Source of the DNA: Pedosphaera sp.
GTDB lineage: Bacteria > Verrucomicrobiota > Verrucomicrobiia > Limisphaerales > DSYF01
Length of the DNA: 32,471 bases
NCBI GenBank assembly: GCA_017853715.1
Contig: JAFMIZ010000021.1
Location: 1 to 32,471, forward strand
Reading direction: 5' to 3'
Made by a program: the position numbers and the translations under genes. The notes beneath the pieces were generated by a model. It saw nothing but the letters and a program-made list of their open reading frames with translations. It searched no databases and was not told where the DNA came from. Positions 7,785 through 14,881 of this stretch are shown one piece after another (positions within the stretch are counted from its first letter, which is position 1; every line of letters starts with the position of its first letter).

Positions 7785-8722
7785 GGCAAATCCTGGTTGG
7801 AGGTGTGCTGCGGCGCGTTCAGGAAAAGGTCCTCTTCCTTCGATAGCAGCCAGCGGGCACGGCGCTGCATGATGAGGTTGACGAGGCGCGTCTCCGGATG
7901 TTCATCCGGATTGATGGAAATAGCACGCTGGAGCAGCCCCTCGAACTGTTTTGCGTCCTGCTCCTCCACGCAGACGGCTTCGGCGTAGGTCACGAAAGGA
8001 CCCGCTTGCTGGCCGTGGGTGAGTTCGACGGCGCGGTCAAAATGTTTGCGGGCCCGCTCCGCCCGGTTGACCGAAGCACCCTGACGACTCATCTCGTAGC
8101 TGATGAGGAACCCGTGAATCGCGCCGTCACCCCAGCTTTCGTCGAGCTGCAATGCGCGATCAATCATGGCTTCCATCTGGGGGATCTCGGCGATGGTGGC
8201 GGGGTCGTCTTTGCTCAGCGAAATTGCTGCGCCCCACGCCGCGGCTGTCCAGTAGACCTGCGCCACGTGCTTTTCCTTGAGTCGAGCCACCGCCTGCCCG
8301 GCATCTGAGCGTAGCGCGTGGGTGAAACCGGGTTGAGCCGCTTCCAATCCGCGCAGTCCGTAGTCGCGGGCGCGGAGATACAGTCGCCGCGCCCGATCAC
8401 GCATGGCTTCGGCCTTGGCGAAGTCTTCCGCCTCGATCTCGTCCGCCTCTTGCTGAACAAAGGCGTAGCCGTATTGCGTGAAACCGCTCGACGCGGCGAG
8501 CAGCAGACCTTTGTGGTTCGGACTTTCCGCGAGCAAAGACTCCATCAGCTTCAAGCTGAATGGCACGGCCTGCTTAACGAGTTCGGGATCATCGTCGCTT
8601 GCGAAGGTGGTGCCGCCGCCGGCCAGGGCGTCGCCAAGCCGGTTGACGGCCATGCGCTTGACCGAACAACCGGTCAGGCTCATCGCCAGCCCCATCGCCA
8701 ATGCCCTTGCCCATACGTTCAT
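7781..8722 (-). CDS. tatT: TatT-type TRAP-associated TPR lipoprotein
   Basis: A 313-residue lipoprotein with signal MNVWARALAMGLAMSLTGC, lipidated at Cys19. The rest is almost all helical with degenerate tetratricopeptide-like helical pairs, for example RDRARRLYLRARDYGLRGLEAAQPGF, RALQLDESWGDGAIHGFLISYEMSR and RARKHFDRAVELTHGQQAGPFVTYAEAVCVEEQDAKQFEGLLQRAIS, and ends near RRARWLLSKEEDLF. This matches the T component of TPAT transporters (Treponema pallidum Tp0956), a trimeric TPR protein that docks the binding protein Tp0957. It is the first gene of the operon and overlaps dctP by four bases. Identification rests on the helical pattern together with its position; it was not confirmed by a search. 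Confidence 0.87.
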   Translation of the reverse strand: MNVWARALAMGLAMSLTGCSVKRMAVNRLGDALAGGGTTFASDDDPELVKQAVPFSLKLMESLLAESPNHKGLLLAASSGFTQYGYAFVQQEADEIEAEDFAKAEAMRDRARRLYLRARDYGLRGLEAAQPGFTHALRSDAGQAVARLKEKHVAQVYWTAAAWGAAISLSKDDPATIAEIPQMEAMIDRALQLDESWGDGAIHGFLISYEMSRQGASVNRAERARKHFDRAVELTHGQQAGPFVTYAEAVCVEEQDAKQFEGLLQRAISINPDEHPETRLVNLIMQRRARWLLSKEEDLFLNAPQHTSNQDLP

Positions 8723-8866
8723 GATATTTCGGGAATGTTCGCAGACGTCCCTGCGACGCTCCTGAGCTTAGCAGCAACCACCGGAAAAGTGAAAATCGAT
8801 TATCATGCCGCCGCCCCAAAGAATTTGATGCGAAGAACTGTGGTTGGAGCAGAACCCTCGGCTGTG

Positions 8867-9439
8867 TCACCGGAATTCAACCGCCTCGAAGCCAAGCTGC
8901 ATGAGCAGCGCCCGCAATTGGTCTTTCGCCCGCGTCTCCGCCTCATCCTTCAGCCCGCCCAGGCGGGCGGCCCGAGCGATGTCGTCGGTGGCATTTTGGC
9001 GGGCGGTTTGCTCGAGGTCTTTGTCAAAACTGCGCAGCAGCCCGGTGGTTCGTTCGATCACCTGGGTTTTCTTCTCGTCCAGGTAGGTGTCCATCACCTG
9101 CGTGGGCGGTAGTTTGATGGAGATGTTGTTGCCGGTGATGACAATGTCATCCCGCTTGAGCCGCCCTAAATCCACGCCGCCTTTGACCACGCCGTGTGCG
9201 AGTATCAAAACCCGGTTTTCGCCATACCACTTCACGTCCTCCAGCACGATGACCTTTTCGATGACGTATTTGACCGTGACCAACTCGGAGAGGGACTGAA
9301 CTTCCTTCAGTAACGTGGCGGTGTTGTAAGTGCGCTTGCCGTCGCCGGAGAACATCCGGCTGAAAAGGCTGCCCACGAGCAGGCCGCCGACCAGGCAGGC
9401 GAGGGCTACGGCGATGATGAACAGGCGTGCGCGATTCAT
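8867..9439 (-). CDS. DUF4230 family membrane-anchored protein
   Basis: A 190-residue protein of unknown function. Residues 5-27 form one hydrophobic N-terminal span (LFIIAVALACLVGGLLVGSLF), so the remainder is outside the cytoplasm or the protein is anchored. The core TATLLKEVQSLSELVTVKYVIEKVIVLED, ILAHGVVKGGVDLGRLKRDDIVITGNNISIKLPPTQVMDTYLDEKKTQVIERTTGLL is the DUF4230 pattern. The C terminus is a charged helix (ARLGGLKDEAETRAKDQLRALLMQLGFEAVEF). The ATG at 9439 is chosen over 9463 because it directly precedes the membrane span; no strong ribosome binding site is seen. It is divergent from hemB across about 100 bases. Nothing nearby suggests a pathway. Confidence 0.85.
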   Translation of the reverse strand: MNRARLFIIAVALACLVGGLLVGSLFSRMFSGDGKRTYNTATLLKEVQSLSELVTVKYVIEKVIVLEDVKWYGENRVLILAHGVVKGGVDLGRLKRDDIVITGNNISIKLPPTQVMDTYLDEKKTQVIERTTGLLRSFDKDLEQTARQNATDDIARAARLGGLKDEAETRAKDQLRALLMQLGFEAVEFR

Positions 9440-9543
9440 GGCTGGAATGTAGCGCCGCGGCACTTTCTGAAAAGGGGAAAACCGCCCGGAATCGAACGCC
9501 AGTTTTCACTTTGAACAGGCTGGCGCGCTCTTAGACTGGAGCC

Positions 9544-10551
9544 ATGAGCAAGATTGCCACCGGTCCCTTCCCGAATTACCGGCCCCGGCGCCTCCGCCGG
9601 TCGGGAGCCCTGCGCCGGCTCGTCGCCGAAACCCACCTTAACGCCAGTCAGTTGGTGTATCCACTGTTCGCGCGGGGAGGTCGGCGCATCCGCAAACCCA
9701 TCGGGGCCATGCCGGGTGTGTTTCAGCTTTCCTTGGATGAATTGCTCAAGGATGCGCAAAAGGCTTTTGAACTGGGTGTGCCGGCCGTGTTGCTGTTTGG
9801 CATTCCCGATCGCAAGGATGCCAAAGCCTCGGGCGCGTATGCCCGCAACGGCATCGTTCAGCAAGCTGTTCGACTTTTGAAGAAGGAACTCCCCGGGTTG
9901 ATGGTCATCACGGACGTATGCCTCTGCGAATACATGTCGCACGGGCACTGCGGCATTGTGAAGCGGCACCGCGACCACGCGTGTATCGAGAATGATGCGT
10001 CGCTAAAATTGCTCGCCCGCACGGCCGCCAGTCACGCAGACGCAGGCGCAGATATCGTTGCTCCCAGCGACATGATGGATGGCCGTGTGGCGGCGGTGCG
10101 GGCGGCCTTGGATAACGGCGGGTTCGCCGAAACGCCCATCATGAGTTACGCGGCCAAATTTGCTTCGGCCTATTATGGACCCTTCCGGGAAGCGGCGGAA
10201 TCTACCCCCCAGTTTGGCGATCGCCGCAGTTACCAGATGGACGCCGCCAATGCCGACGAAGCCCTGCGTGAGGTCGCCATGGATATTGCCGAAGGGGCGG
10301 ACATTGTCATGGTGAAGCCTGCGCTGGCTTACTTGGACATCATTTACCGGGTGAAATCCGAGTTTGCCTATCCGACGGCCGCTTATCACGTGAGTGCAGA
10401 GTATTCGATGATCAAGGCGGCGGCCGCGAATGGCTGGGTGGACGAACAGGCGGTGACCATGGAGACTTTGTTGGCGATGCGTCGGGCTGGGGCGGATATC
10501 ATCATCACCTACTCCGCCTGTGATGCGGCCAGGTGGTTGAGGCAGGGCTGA
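9544..10551 (+). CDS. hemB: Porphobilinogen synthase (delta-aminolevulinate dehydratase)
   Basis: A 335-residue cytoplasmic enzyme that condenses two 5-aminolevulinate molecules to porphobilinogen for haem and other tetrapyrroles. The Schiff-base lysines are Lys205 in SYAAKFASAYYGPFREAA and Lys258 in DIVMVKPALAYLDII. The catalytic zinc triad is present as Cys126, Cys128 and Cys136 in DVCLCEYMSHGHCG, so this is the Zn-dependent rather than the Mg-only form. The APSDMMDGRVAAVR segment and the ending GADIIITYSACDAARWL are also standard. Length is normal. GGAG lies about five bases upstream of the ATG. Other haem genes are not seen in the window, so it stands alone; it is convergent with the FHA gene. 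Confidence 0.97.
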   Translation: MSKIATGPFPNYRPRRLRRSGALRRLVAETHLNASQLVYPLFARGGRRIRKPIGAMPGVFQLSLDELLKDAQKAFELGVPAVLLFGIPDRKDAKASGAYARNGIVQQAVRLLKKELPGLMVITDVCLCEYMSHGHCGIVKRHRDHACIENDASLKLLARTAASHADAGADIVAPSDMMDGRVAAVRAALDNGGFAETPIMSYAAKFASAYYGPFREAAESTPQFGDRRSYQMDAANADEALREVAMDIAEGADIVMVKPALAYLDIIYRVKSEFAYPTAAYHVSAEYSMIKAAAANGWVDEQAVTMETLLAMRRAGADIIITYSACDAARWLRQG

Positions 10552-10580
10552 GTTTCTGGCCGGGGGCTGGATTCAGCAGC

Positions 10581-11168
10581 CTATTGGCCGCCGCCTCCGC
10601 CACCGATGGATAGCCCTACGAATATCAGGAGGGCTACGATGATCAACCCGATGATTATCCCGCCGATCAAGAAGTAGCGGTTCACTTTGTTGGACTTCTT
10701 GGTGAACCCGCTGGTGGCGGTGTCAAATCCGCCGGGGCGAGCTTCGGTTAGATCGTTCAAGCTCACCCCGCGTTGCACCACCATCGTCTGGTCCTGACGG
10801 CTCTTGCCAGCGCTGGTTGGAGCGGCGGGAGCAGCCGCAGGAGCTCCACCACCTGAGGGCGCTGAGGGCGCGGGCATGGCCGATCCGTCATCAATCCGCA
10901 ATTCTACCTGACCCAGCTTGAGCGTCTGCCCGGGCTTCAGCACGGACTCGGTGATTTTTTCCCCGTTGATGAACGTGCCATTCGTGGAATTCAGATCCCG
11001 TATGATGACGTCGTTGACGGAAAGGATGACTTCGCAGTGATGGCTGGAAACCGACGGCTCGGCGATCTGGAAGGCATTATCCTCCACGCGACCGATGGTG
11101 GTTTTTTCCACCTTCAGCTCGTGGGTCTGGCCAGCCATTGATCCGCTGAGAACCTGAAGTTTTGCCAT
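10581..11168 (-). CDS. FHA-domain protein with C-terminal membrane anchor
   Basis: A 195-residue signalling adaptor. Residues about 5-95 are a forkhead-associated domain, which binds phosphothreonine peptides: the loop residues are seen in TTIGRVEDN, SVSSHHCEVI and DLNSTNGTFINGEKI. A flexible Ala/Pro/Ser linker follows (about 96-130), then RQDQTMVVQRGVSLNDLTEARPGGFDTATSGFTKKSNKVNRYF and a single hydrophobic span IIGLIIVALLIFVGLSIGGGGGG at the C-terminal end. The FHA domain is therefore predicted cytoplasmic on a tail-anchored protein. The Thr-rich linker could itself be a phosphorylation target. A Ser/Thr kinase lies 18 kb away in this window, but no direct link is visible. Confidence 0.9.
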   Translation of the reverse strand: MAKLQVLSGSMAGQTHELKVEKTTIGRVEDNAFQIAEPSVSSHHCEVILSVNDVIIRDLNSTNGTFINGEKITESVLKPGQTLKLGQVELRIDDGSAMPAPSAPSGGGAPAAAPAAPTSAGKSRQDQTMVVQRGVSLNDLTEARPGGFDTATSGFTKKSNKVNRYFLIGGIIIGLIIVALLIFVGLSIGGGGGGQ

Positions 11169-11240
11169 ACTCGTGTGTGGGTGGATTATCCCGATGCGGG
11201 GGGTAAGTCAATCCTAAGCATCCCTCAACGACAGCTTGGG

Positions 11241-12371
11241 TCAGGCGGCACGGGCGGCCAGCACCCGGCGCGACGGCACATAATTCGCAGTGAACTCCCG
11301 GCGAAACTCCCCGAATGTGCCCGCCGCCAGATGTGCGCGGATGTCCCGCATGACCCGCAAAAACATGTGGGAGTTATGGACGCTCAACATCCGCGCCCCC
11401 AGAATCTCGCCCACGTTGAAAAGATGTCGCAGGTAGGCGCGGGTAAATCTTTGGCACGCGAAACAGTCGCAGCCTTCCTCGATGGGCCGGAAATCTGCCT
11501 TGTACTGGCCGCCTTTAAGCACAAACGCCCCCTTGTAGGTGAACACCGTGCCGTTTCGCGCCACACGAGTCGGCAGAACGCAGTCAAACATGTCCACGCC
11601 GCGGGCCACGATTTCCACCAACTGTGCCGGCGTGCCAAGCCCCATGGCGTAGCGTGGCTGGGCGGCGGGCAAGAAAGGTTCCGCCAGCTCAATGGCCTTC
11701 ATCATTTCCGGCTCCGGCTCACCCACGCTGACTCCGCCGATCGCGTAACCGTCAAAACCGAATTGCGTGATCGCCTTGGCGCAATGTTCGCGCAAATGGG
11801 CGTCGCTCCCGCCCTGCACAATGCCGAAAACCATCTGGCCGTTGGCGCGCGGCTGCTCGCGGCATTCCTTCGCCCAGCGGATCGTGCGGTCCACGGCGGC
11901 CTTCAATTCCTTCGCGGGCGCATCGTGAGGCGGGCATTCGTCAAACACCATCGCGATGTCCGAACCCAGAGTCCGCTGGATTTCCATCGATTCCTTCGGG
12001 CCCAGGAACAGCAACGAGCCGTCCAAATGGGAACGAAACTCCACGCCATGCGCCTTGACCTTGCGGATGTCACCGAGACTGAAGACCTGAAAGCCGCCGC
12101 TATCCGTGAGGATGGGCTTGTGCCAGTTCATGAACCGGTGCAGCCCGCCCGCCGCCTGAATGATTTCCATTCCCGGGCGGATGTTCAGGTGGTAGGTGTT
12201 GCCGAGGATGATTTGCGTCCCCATTTCATCCAGCTCGCGGGGGTCCAGAGCCTTCACGCTGGCCTGCGTGCCCACCGGCATGAACACCGGCGTATCAATC
12301 ACGCCATGCGCTGTGGTCAGCCGGCCGAGGCGGGCTTTGGAGGTGGAATCTGTCTTGAGCAGTTCGAACAC
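11241..12371 (-). CDS. tgt: tRNA-guanine transglycosylase
   Basis: A 376-residue enzyme that swaps guanine-34 for preQ1 in GUN-anticodon tRNAs on the route to queuosine. Catalytic and binding residues are Asp90 in TDSGGFQVFSLGD, Asp144 in MVFDECPPH and the nucleophile Asp263 in DMFDCVLPTRVARNGTVFT. The zinc site CDCFAC (Cys301, Cys303, Cys306) with His332 is intact. The start is taken as GTG at 12371, giving VFELLKTDS, which lines up with the N terminus of E. coli Tgt (375 residues). The reading frame stays open for another 900 bases upstream, but that part is antisense to the adenylate-kinase-like gene and is not Tgt. There is no clear Shine-Dalgarno sequence. Confidence 0.95.
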   Translation of the reverse strand: MFELLKTDSTSKARLGRLTTAHGVIDTPVFMPVGTQASVKALDPRELDEMGTQIILGNTYHLNIRPGMEIIQAAGGLHRFMNWHKPILTDSGGFQVFSLGDIRKVKAHGVEFRSHLDGSLLFLGPKESMEIQRTLGSDIAMVFDECPPHDAPAKELKAAVDRTIRWAKECREQPRANGQMVFGIVQGGSDAHLREHCAKAITQFGFDGYAIGGVSVGEPEPEMMKAIELAEPFLPAAQPRYAMGLGTPAQLVEIVARGVDMFDCVLPTRVARNGTVFTYKGAFVLKGGQYKADFRPIEEGCDCFACQRFTRAYLRHLFNVGEILGARMLSVHNSHMFLRVMRDIRAHLAAGTFGEFRREFTANYVPSRRVLAARAA

Positions 12372-12626
12372 GCGCGAGCTTATACCGGGAGCGGGGCAGA
12401 GTTCCACTCCGGAAGCGTGCAAACAAGCCAATCCAGCACCACCCCACGCCGGGGGCGGAACGGACGCCAGATTTGGGCGGTGAATATCATGCTCCCTCAA
12501 CGCATTCCTCCATCCTGGCGCCCTTCGCGCCCCCCGCCGGAGGCCGTCCGGTAAAAGTTCATGCCCCCAAACGAAACCGCGTGCCTCCGGGCAGCCTCCG
12601 GGGTAGTCTCGTCCGCATAACTGGTC

Positions 12627-13847
12627 ATGACTCCACCCCCGGACCAAGCCCAACCCGCCGTTGCCGCTGCCCCGAGCAAGCGGCACGACCTCGAAATCAA
12701 GGACGCCCAGCTCATCTTCAATTCCGTCTGGGCGGAGCTTGAGGCCCAGCGCGGCCGCGAAAACATGCGGTTCCCCAAGGAAATCATCCTGCTCGGGGGT
12801 GCTCCCGGCGCGGGCAAGGGCACCAACACCGCCTTCATTGCCAAGGTGCGCGGCTTGACCTGCGAACCCATCGTGATGAGCGCTTTGCTGGATTCTCCCG
12901 AGGCAAAGACGTTGAAGGATTCGGGCAACATGGTGGGCGACCGTGAAGTAGTCAGCCTGCTCCTGCGCGCGCTTCTCAAGCGCGAGCACGAAGACGGCGT
13001 CATCCTTGACGGGTTTCCTCGGACGAATGTGCAGGTCGAGTGTTTGAAGTTGCTCGTGGATAAAATGCACGCGTTGCGGCGGGAGTATTACAACACGCCG
13101 CTCAGCCTCCATTTCCGCCAGCCCACCATCCACATCATGGTCTTGTTCGTGGACGAAAAAGAGTCCGTGGCACGCCAGCTCAAACGCGGCCGCGAGACCC
13201 GGGCTGCCATCGAGGCGGCGCGACGGGGAGGTAGCTCCCAAATGCCGGAGGACCGTCCCACCGACCACGATGAATCACTCGCCCGGCGCCGTTATCGGGT
13301 GTTCAAGGAGCAAACGTGGGATGCCCTCCAGTCTCTGAAAGAGATCTATCATTACCACTTCATCAATGCGCAGGGCCCCGTCGACGAAGTGGAGCAGAAC
13401 ATCCTGCGCGAGCTCGAATACCAGAGCACGCTTGAGCTGGACCCGCGCACGGTCGACCGCCTTCGCGGTGTGCCGGTGGCCAGCCAGATTGTCATTCACG
13501 CCCGTCAGGAACTGGTCAAGCGGCTCGACAGCTACGAACTGGAGCACGCACCGTTGTTCGAGCGCGTGGTTGCATTTATTGAGGAAAAGATTCTTCCCAT
13601 CGTGCTGCGCCATGCGATTTCTGGCACGGCGCACATCAACTCTGAGGACCATCTGCTTGACGACCCGCTGGCGCTGGCCATGGTGATCGATGTGTTCTCC
13701 GAACGTGGTTATCACGCGGCGGTGGACATCCATCGGATCGAAATCCCCGACCACTTCAATCTCCAGACCGGCAAGATCACCAGCCGCATCAAGAAAGTCT
13801 TCCGCATCGAGATCCGCTTCAAGGGGTCTGAGATTCGCCGCGGGTGA
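12627..13847 (+). CDS. Nucleoside monophosphate kinase (adenylate-kinase-like) with extra C-terminal domain
   Basis: A 406-residue protein, nearly twice the length of adenylate kinase. After a Pro/Ala-rich lead and a helix (LEIKDAQLIFNSVWAELEAQRGRENMRFP), the P-loop GGAPGAGKGT is at 57-66 and the DGFPRT motif at 128-133. A long lid-region insertion follows, rich in charge (SVARQLKRGRETRAAIEAARRG), with the Arg-bearing DESLARRRYRVFKEQT segment after it, as in adenylate kinases. From about residue 250 a domain I do not recognise begins (YQSTLELDPRTVDRLRGVPVASQIVIHARQELVKRLDSYE ... VVAFIEEKILPIVLRHAI ... DDPLALAMVIDVFSERGYHAAVDIHRIEIPD), ending in basic strands. Phosphate transfer between nucleotides is likely from the motifs. 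The role of the extension is unknown. No other adenylate kinase is in the window. Confidence 0.85.
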   Translation: MTPPPDQAQPAVAAAPSKRHDLEIKDAQLIFNSVWAELEAQRGRENMRFPKEIILLGGAPGAGKGTNTAFIAKVRGLTCEPIVMSALLDSPEAKTLKDSGNMVGDREVVSLLLRALLKREHEDGVILDGFPRTNVQVECLKLLVDKMHALRREYYNTPLSLHFRQPTIHIMVLFVDEKESVARQLKRGRETRAAIEAARRGGSSQMPEDRPTDHDESLARRRYRVFKEQTWDALQSLKEIYHYHFINAQGPVDEVEQNILRELEYQSTLELDPRTVDRLRGVPVASQIVIHARQELVKRLDSYELEHAPLFERVVAFIEEKILPIVLRHAISGTAHINSEDHLLDDPLALAMVIDVFSERGYHAAVDIHRIEIPDHFNLQTGKITSRIKKVFRIEIRFKGSEIRRG

Positions 13848-13849
13848 CA

Positions 13850-14146
13850 CGGATTCTGTCGCGCCGCGGCAGCGCCCTGCCGGGGGGATTGCACGCCCAG
13901 GTTCCTGCGCAGAAGCTCCAGCAGCCTTGCGGGTGAATTAACGACCGCCACGCGGCCGCTGACGGTGATCACCTTCTGCTCCCGAAACTTTGCCAGTGTC
14001 CGTGAAAGCGTCTCGCTGACCGTGCCCAGTTCTGCGGCGAGCACGCGCTTGGTCATGCTAAGTTCGATTTGCGGGAGGGGGAGGGCCGGGGTGAGGCTGG
14101 CGGTCTCAGGGTCGATATGGCCCAGCAGCAGTTTTCTGAATCGCTT
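13850..14146 (-). pseudogene. Crp/Fnr-family regulator remnant (C-terminal helix-turn-helix only)
   Basis: Reading down from an in-frame TGA at 14147-14149, the frame gives KLLLGHIDPETASLTPALPLPQIELSMTKRVLAAELGTVSETLSRTLAKFREQKVITVSGRVAVVNSPARLLELLRRNLG. This is the Crp-type C-terminal DNA-binding half, including the LGTVSETLSRTL recognition helix and the following wing. The cyclic-nucleotide-binding half is missing: 18 bases upstream of that TGA lies tRNA-Arg. An internal ATG at 14056 could allow a short peptide containing the helix-turn-helix alone. The frame runs on into antisense of the adenylate-kinase-like gene, so the original stop has probably been lost. Best explained as a deletion remnant next to a tRNA. 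A real mini-regulator is less likely. Confidence 0.72.
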
Positions 14147-14163
14147 TCAGGCCCGTGTGAAAT

Positions 14164-14240
14164 TGGTGCGCGGGGCGGGATTTGAACCCACAACCTTCGG
14201 CTCCGGAGGCCGACGCTCTATCCAGTTGAGCTACCCGCGC
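14164..14240 (-). tRNA. tRNA-Arg, anticodon CCG, with encoded CCA
   Basis: Read on the minus strand from 14240, the sequence folds as a complete cloverleaf: 7-base acceptor GCGCGGG/CCCGCGC, D arm GCTC/GAGC, anticodon stem TCGGC/GCCGA with loop CTCCGGA (anticodon CCG, codon CGG), short variable loop, and T arm GTGGG-TTCAAAT-CCCGC. The discriminator is A and CCA is encoded at 14164-14166. Total 77 bases with CCA. Confidence 0.97.
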
Positions 14241-14282
14241 AAGGTGCCGCAGACATTACGCGGCTCGCAGACCCCGCTCAAT

Positions 14283-14570
14283 TCAATTCTCCCGCCCCAA
14301 TCGCTCGTACCCCTCCCGCACCGACCCGCGCATCAACACCACAAATGTGAACACGCCCAAAATGGTGCCGAAGGGGAATTGCAGGCACATCAATCCAGCT
14401 GACACCATGGCGAACACGCCGTGCTTGCGCTGCCGCAGAAACATCACCGCCAGAATATTCATCACGGTGCCGACGACGATGAAGAGGCCGACGACCAAGT
14501 AGATGACCTGCATCAAAGCCATCATCTCCTGGGGCGGGGGATTGGAGCTGTTGCCCAGCTTGCCGGTCAT
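14283..14570 (-). CDS. Small membrane protein, C-terminal half of a frame-split gene
   Basis: A 95-residue product with two predicted membrane spans (MMALMQVIYLVVGLFIVVGTVMNILAVMFL and GVFAMVSAGLMCLQFPFGTILGVFTFVVL), joined by the basic loop RQRKHG and ending MRGSVREGYERLGREN. The pattern of a basic loop, an FPFGTILGVFTFVVLM span and a short polar tail is, in my recollection, the C-terminal half of small four-helix membrane proteins found in many bacteria. The start ATG overlaps the stop of the upstream half (TGATG). Either the two halves are made separately by coupled translation or a one-base change has split one gene. Function unknown. Confidence 0.62.
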   Translation of the reverse strand: MTGKLGNSSNPPPQEMMALMQVIYLVVGLFIVVGTVMNILAVMFLRQRKHGVFAMVSAGLMCLQFPFGTILGVFTFVVLMRGSVREGYERLGREN

Positions 14571-14719
14571 CAGTGCGGCATCAGCCACCAATGCCCGGCC
14601 ATGAAGCAGCCGCCCAAGGCCCCCAGTCCGGCGAAGATGTAGTAGAAGATGGAGAGCAGATTCAAATGGCACTCGGCCTGAGGTCCCCACGCAGGCGGCA
14701 AGCGCGGCGTCTGATTCAT
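14570..14719 (-). CDS. Small membrane protein, N-terminal half of a frame-split gene
   Basis: A 49-residue product starting at the ATG at 14719 (MNQTPRLPPAWGPQAECHLNLLSIFYYIFAGLGALGGCFMAGHWWLMPH). It has a polar start and then one membrane span beginning with LLSIFYYI, the usual first span of the small-protein family named for the next gene. It stops just where that family continues into a linker and the second half, which is present at once in the next frame. The open frame reaches back to 14755, but the ATG at 14719 fits the family better. On its own this piece is unlikely to be a full protein. Confidence 0.55.
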   Translation of the reverse strand: MNQTPRLPPAWGPQAECHLNLLSIFYYIFAGLGALGGCFMAGHWWLMPH

Positions 14720-14808
14720 GCGCAGAATCTGGGCGCACCCACCCTGCGAGTCCATTCAAGGGTTCGACAGCCCCGATTTGTCAAAGCACGGTGCTGGCGC
14801 TGCCCAAA

Positions 14809-14848
14809 CAGACAAAACCCAAGGCAACGATTGACGCTGCCTTGGGTT
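14809..14848 (-). terminator. Rho-independent-type terminator of the RGG-rich gene
   Basis: AACCCAAGGCA at 14816-14826 pairs perfectly with TGCCTTGGGTT at 14838-14848 (11-bp stem, 11-base loop). Read on the minus strand, the hairpin is followed by TTTTGTCTGTTT. It lies just beyond the stop of the 559-residue gene at 14882. Confidence 0.8.
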
Positions 14849-14881
14849 GAAATATCGCAGCATGCCAGGCTGCTGTCAGGG

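Noticed and set aside
8940-8975. GC-rich palindrome (GCCCGCC/GGCGGGC) as a repeat element
   Set aside because: It is inside the coding sequence of the DUF4230 gene and short; composition and codon use explain it.
12560-12610. GCCTCCGGG direct repeats before the adenylate-kinase-like gene
   Set aside because: Two short copies only; not enough to call a regulatory site or repeat array.
12372-13268. Long upstream extension of the tgt reading frame (300 extra codons)
   Set aside because: It is antisense to the adenylate-kinase-like gene and has no Tgt similarity; GTG at 12371 gives the normal length and N terminus.
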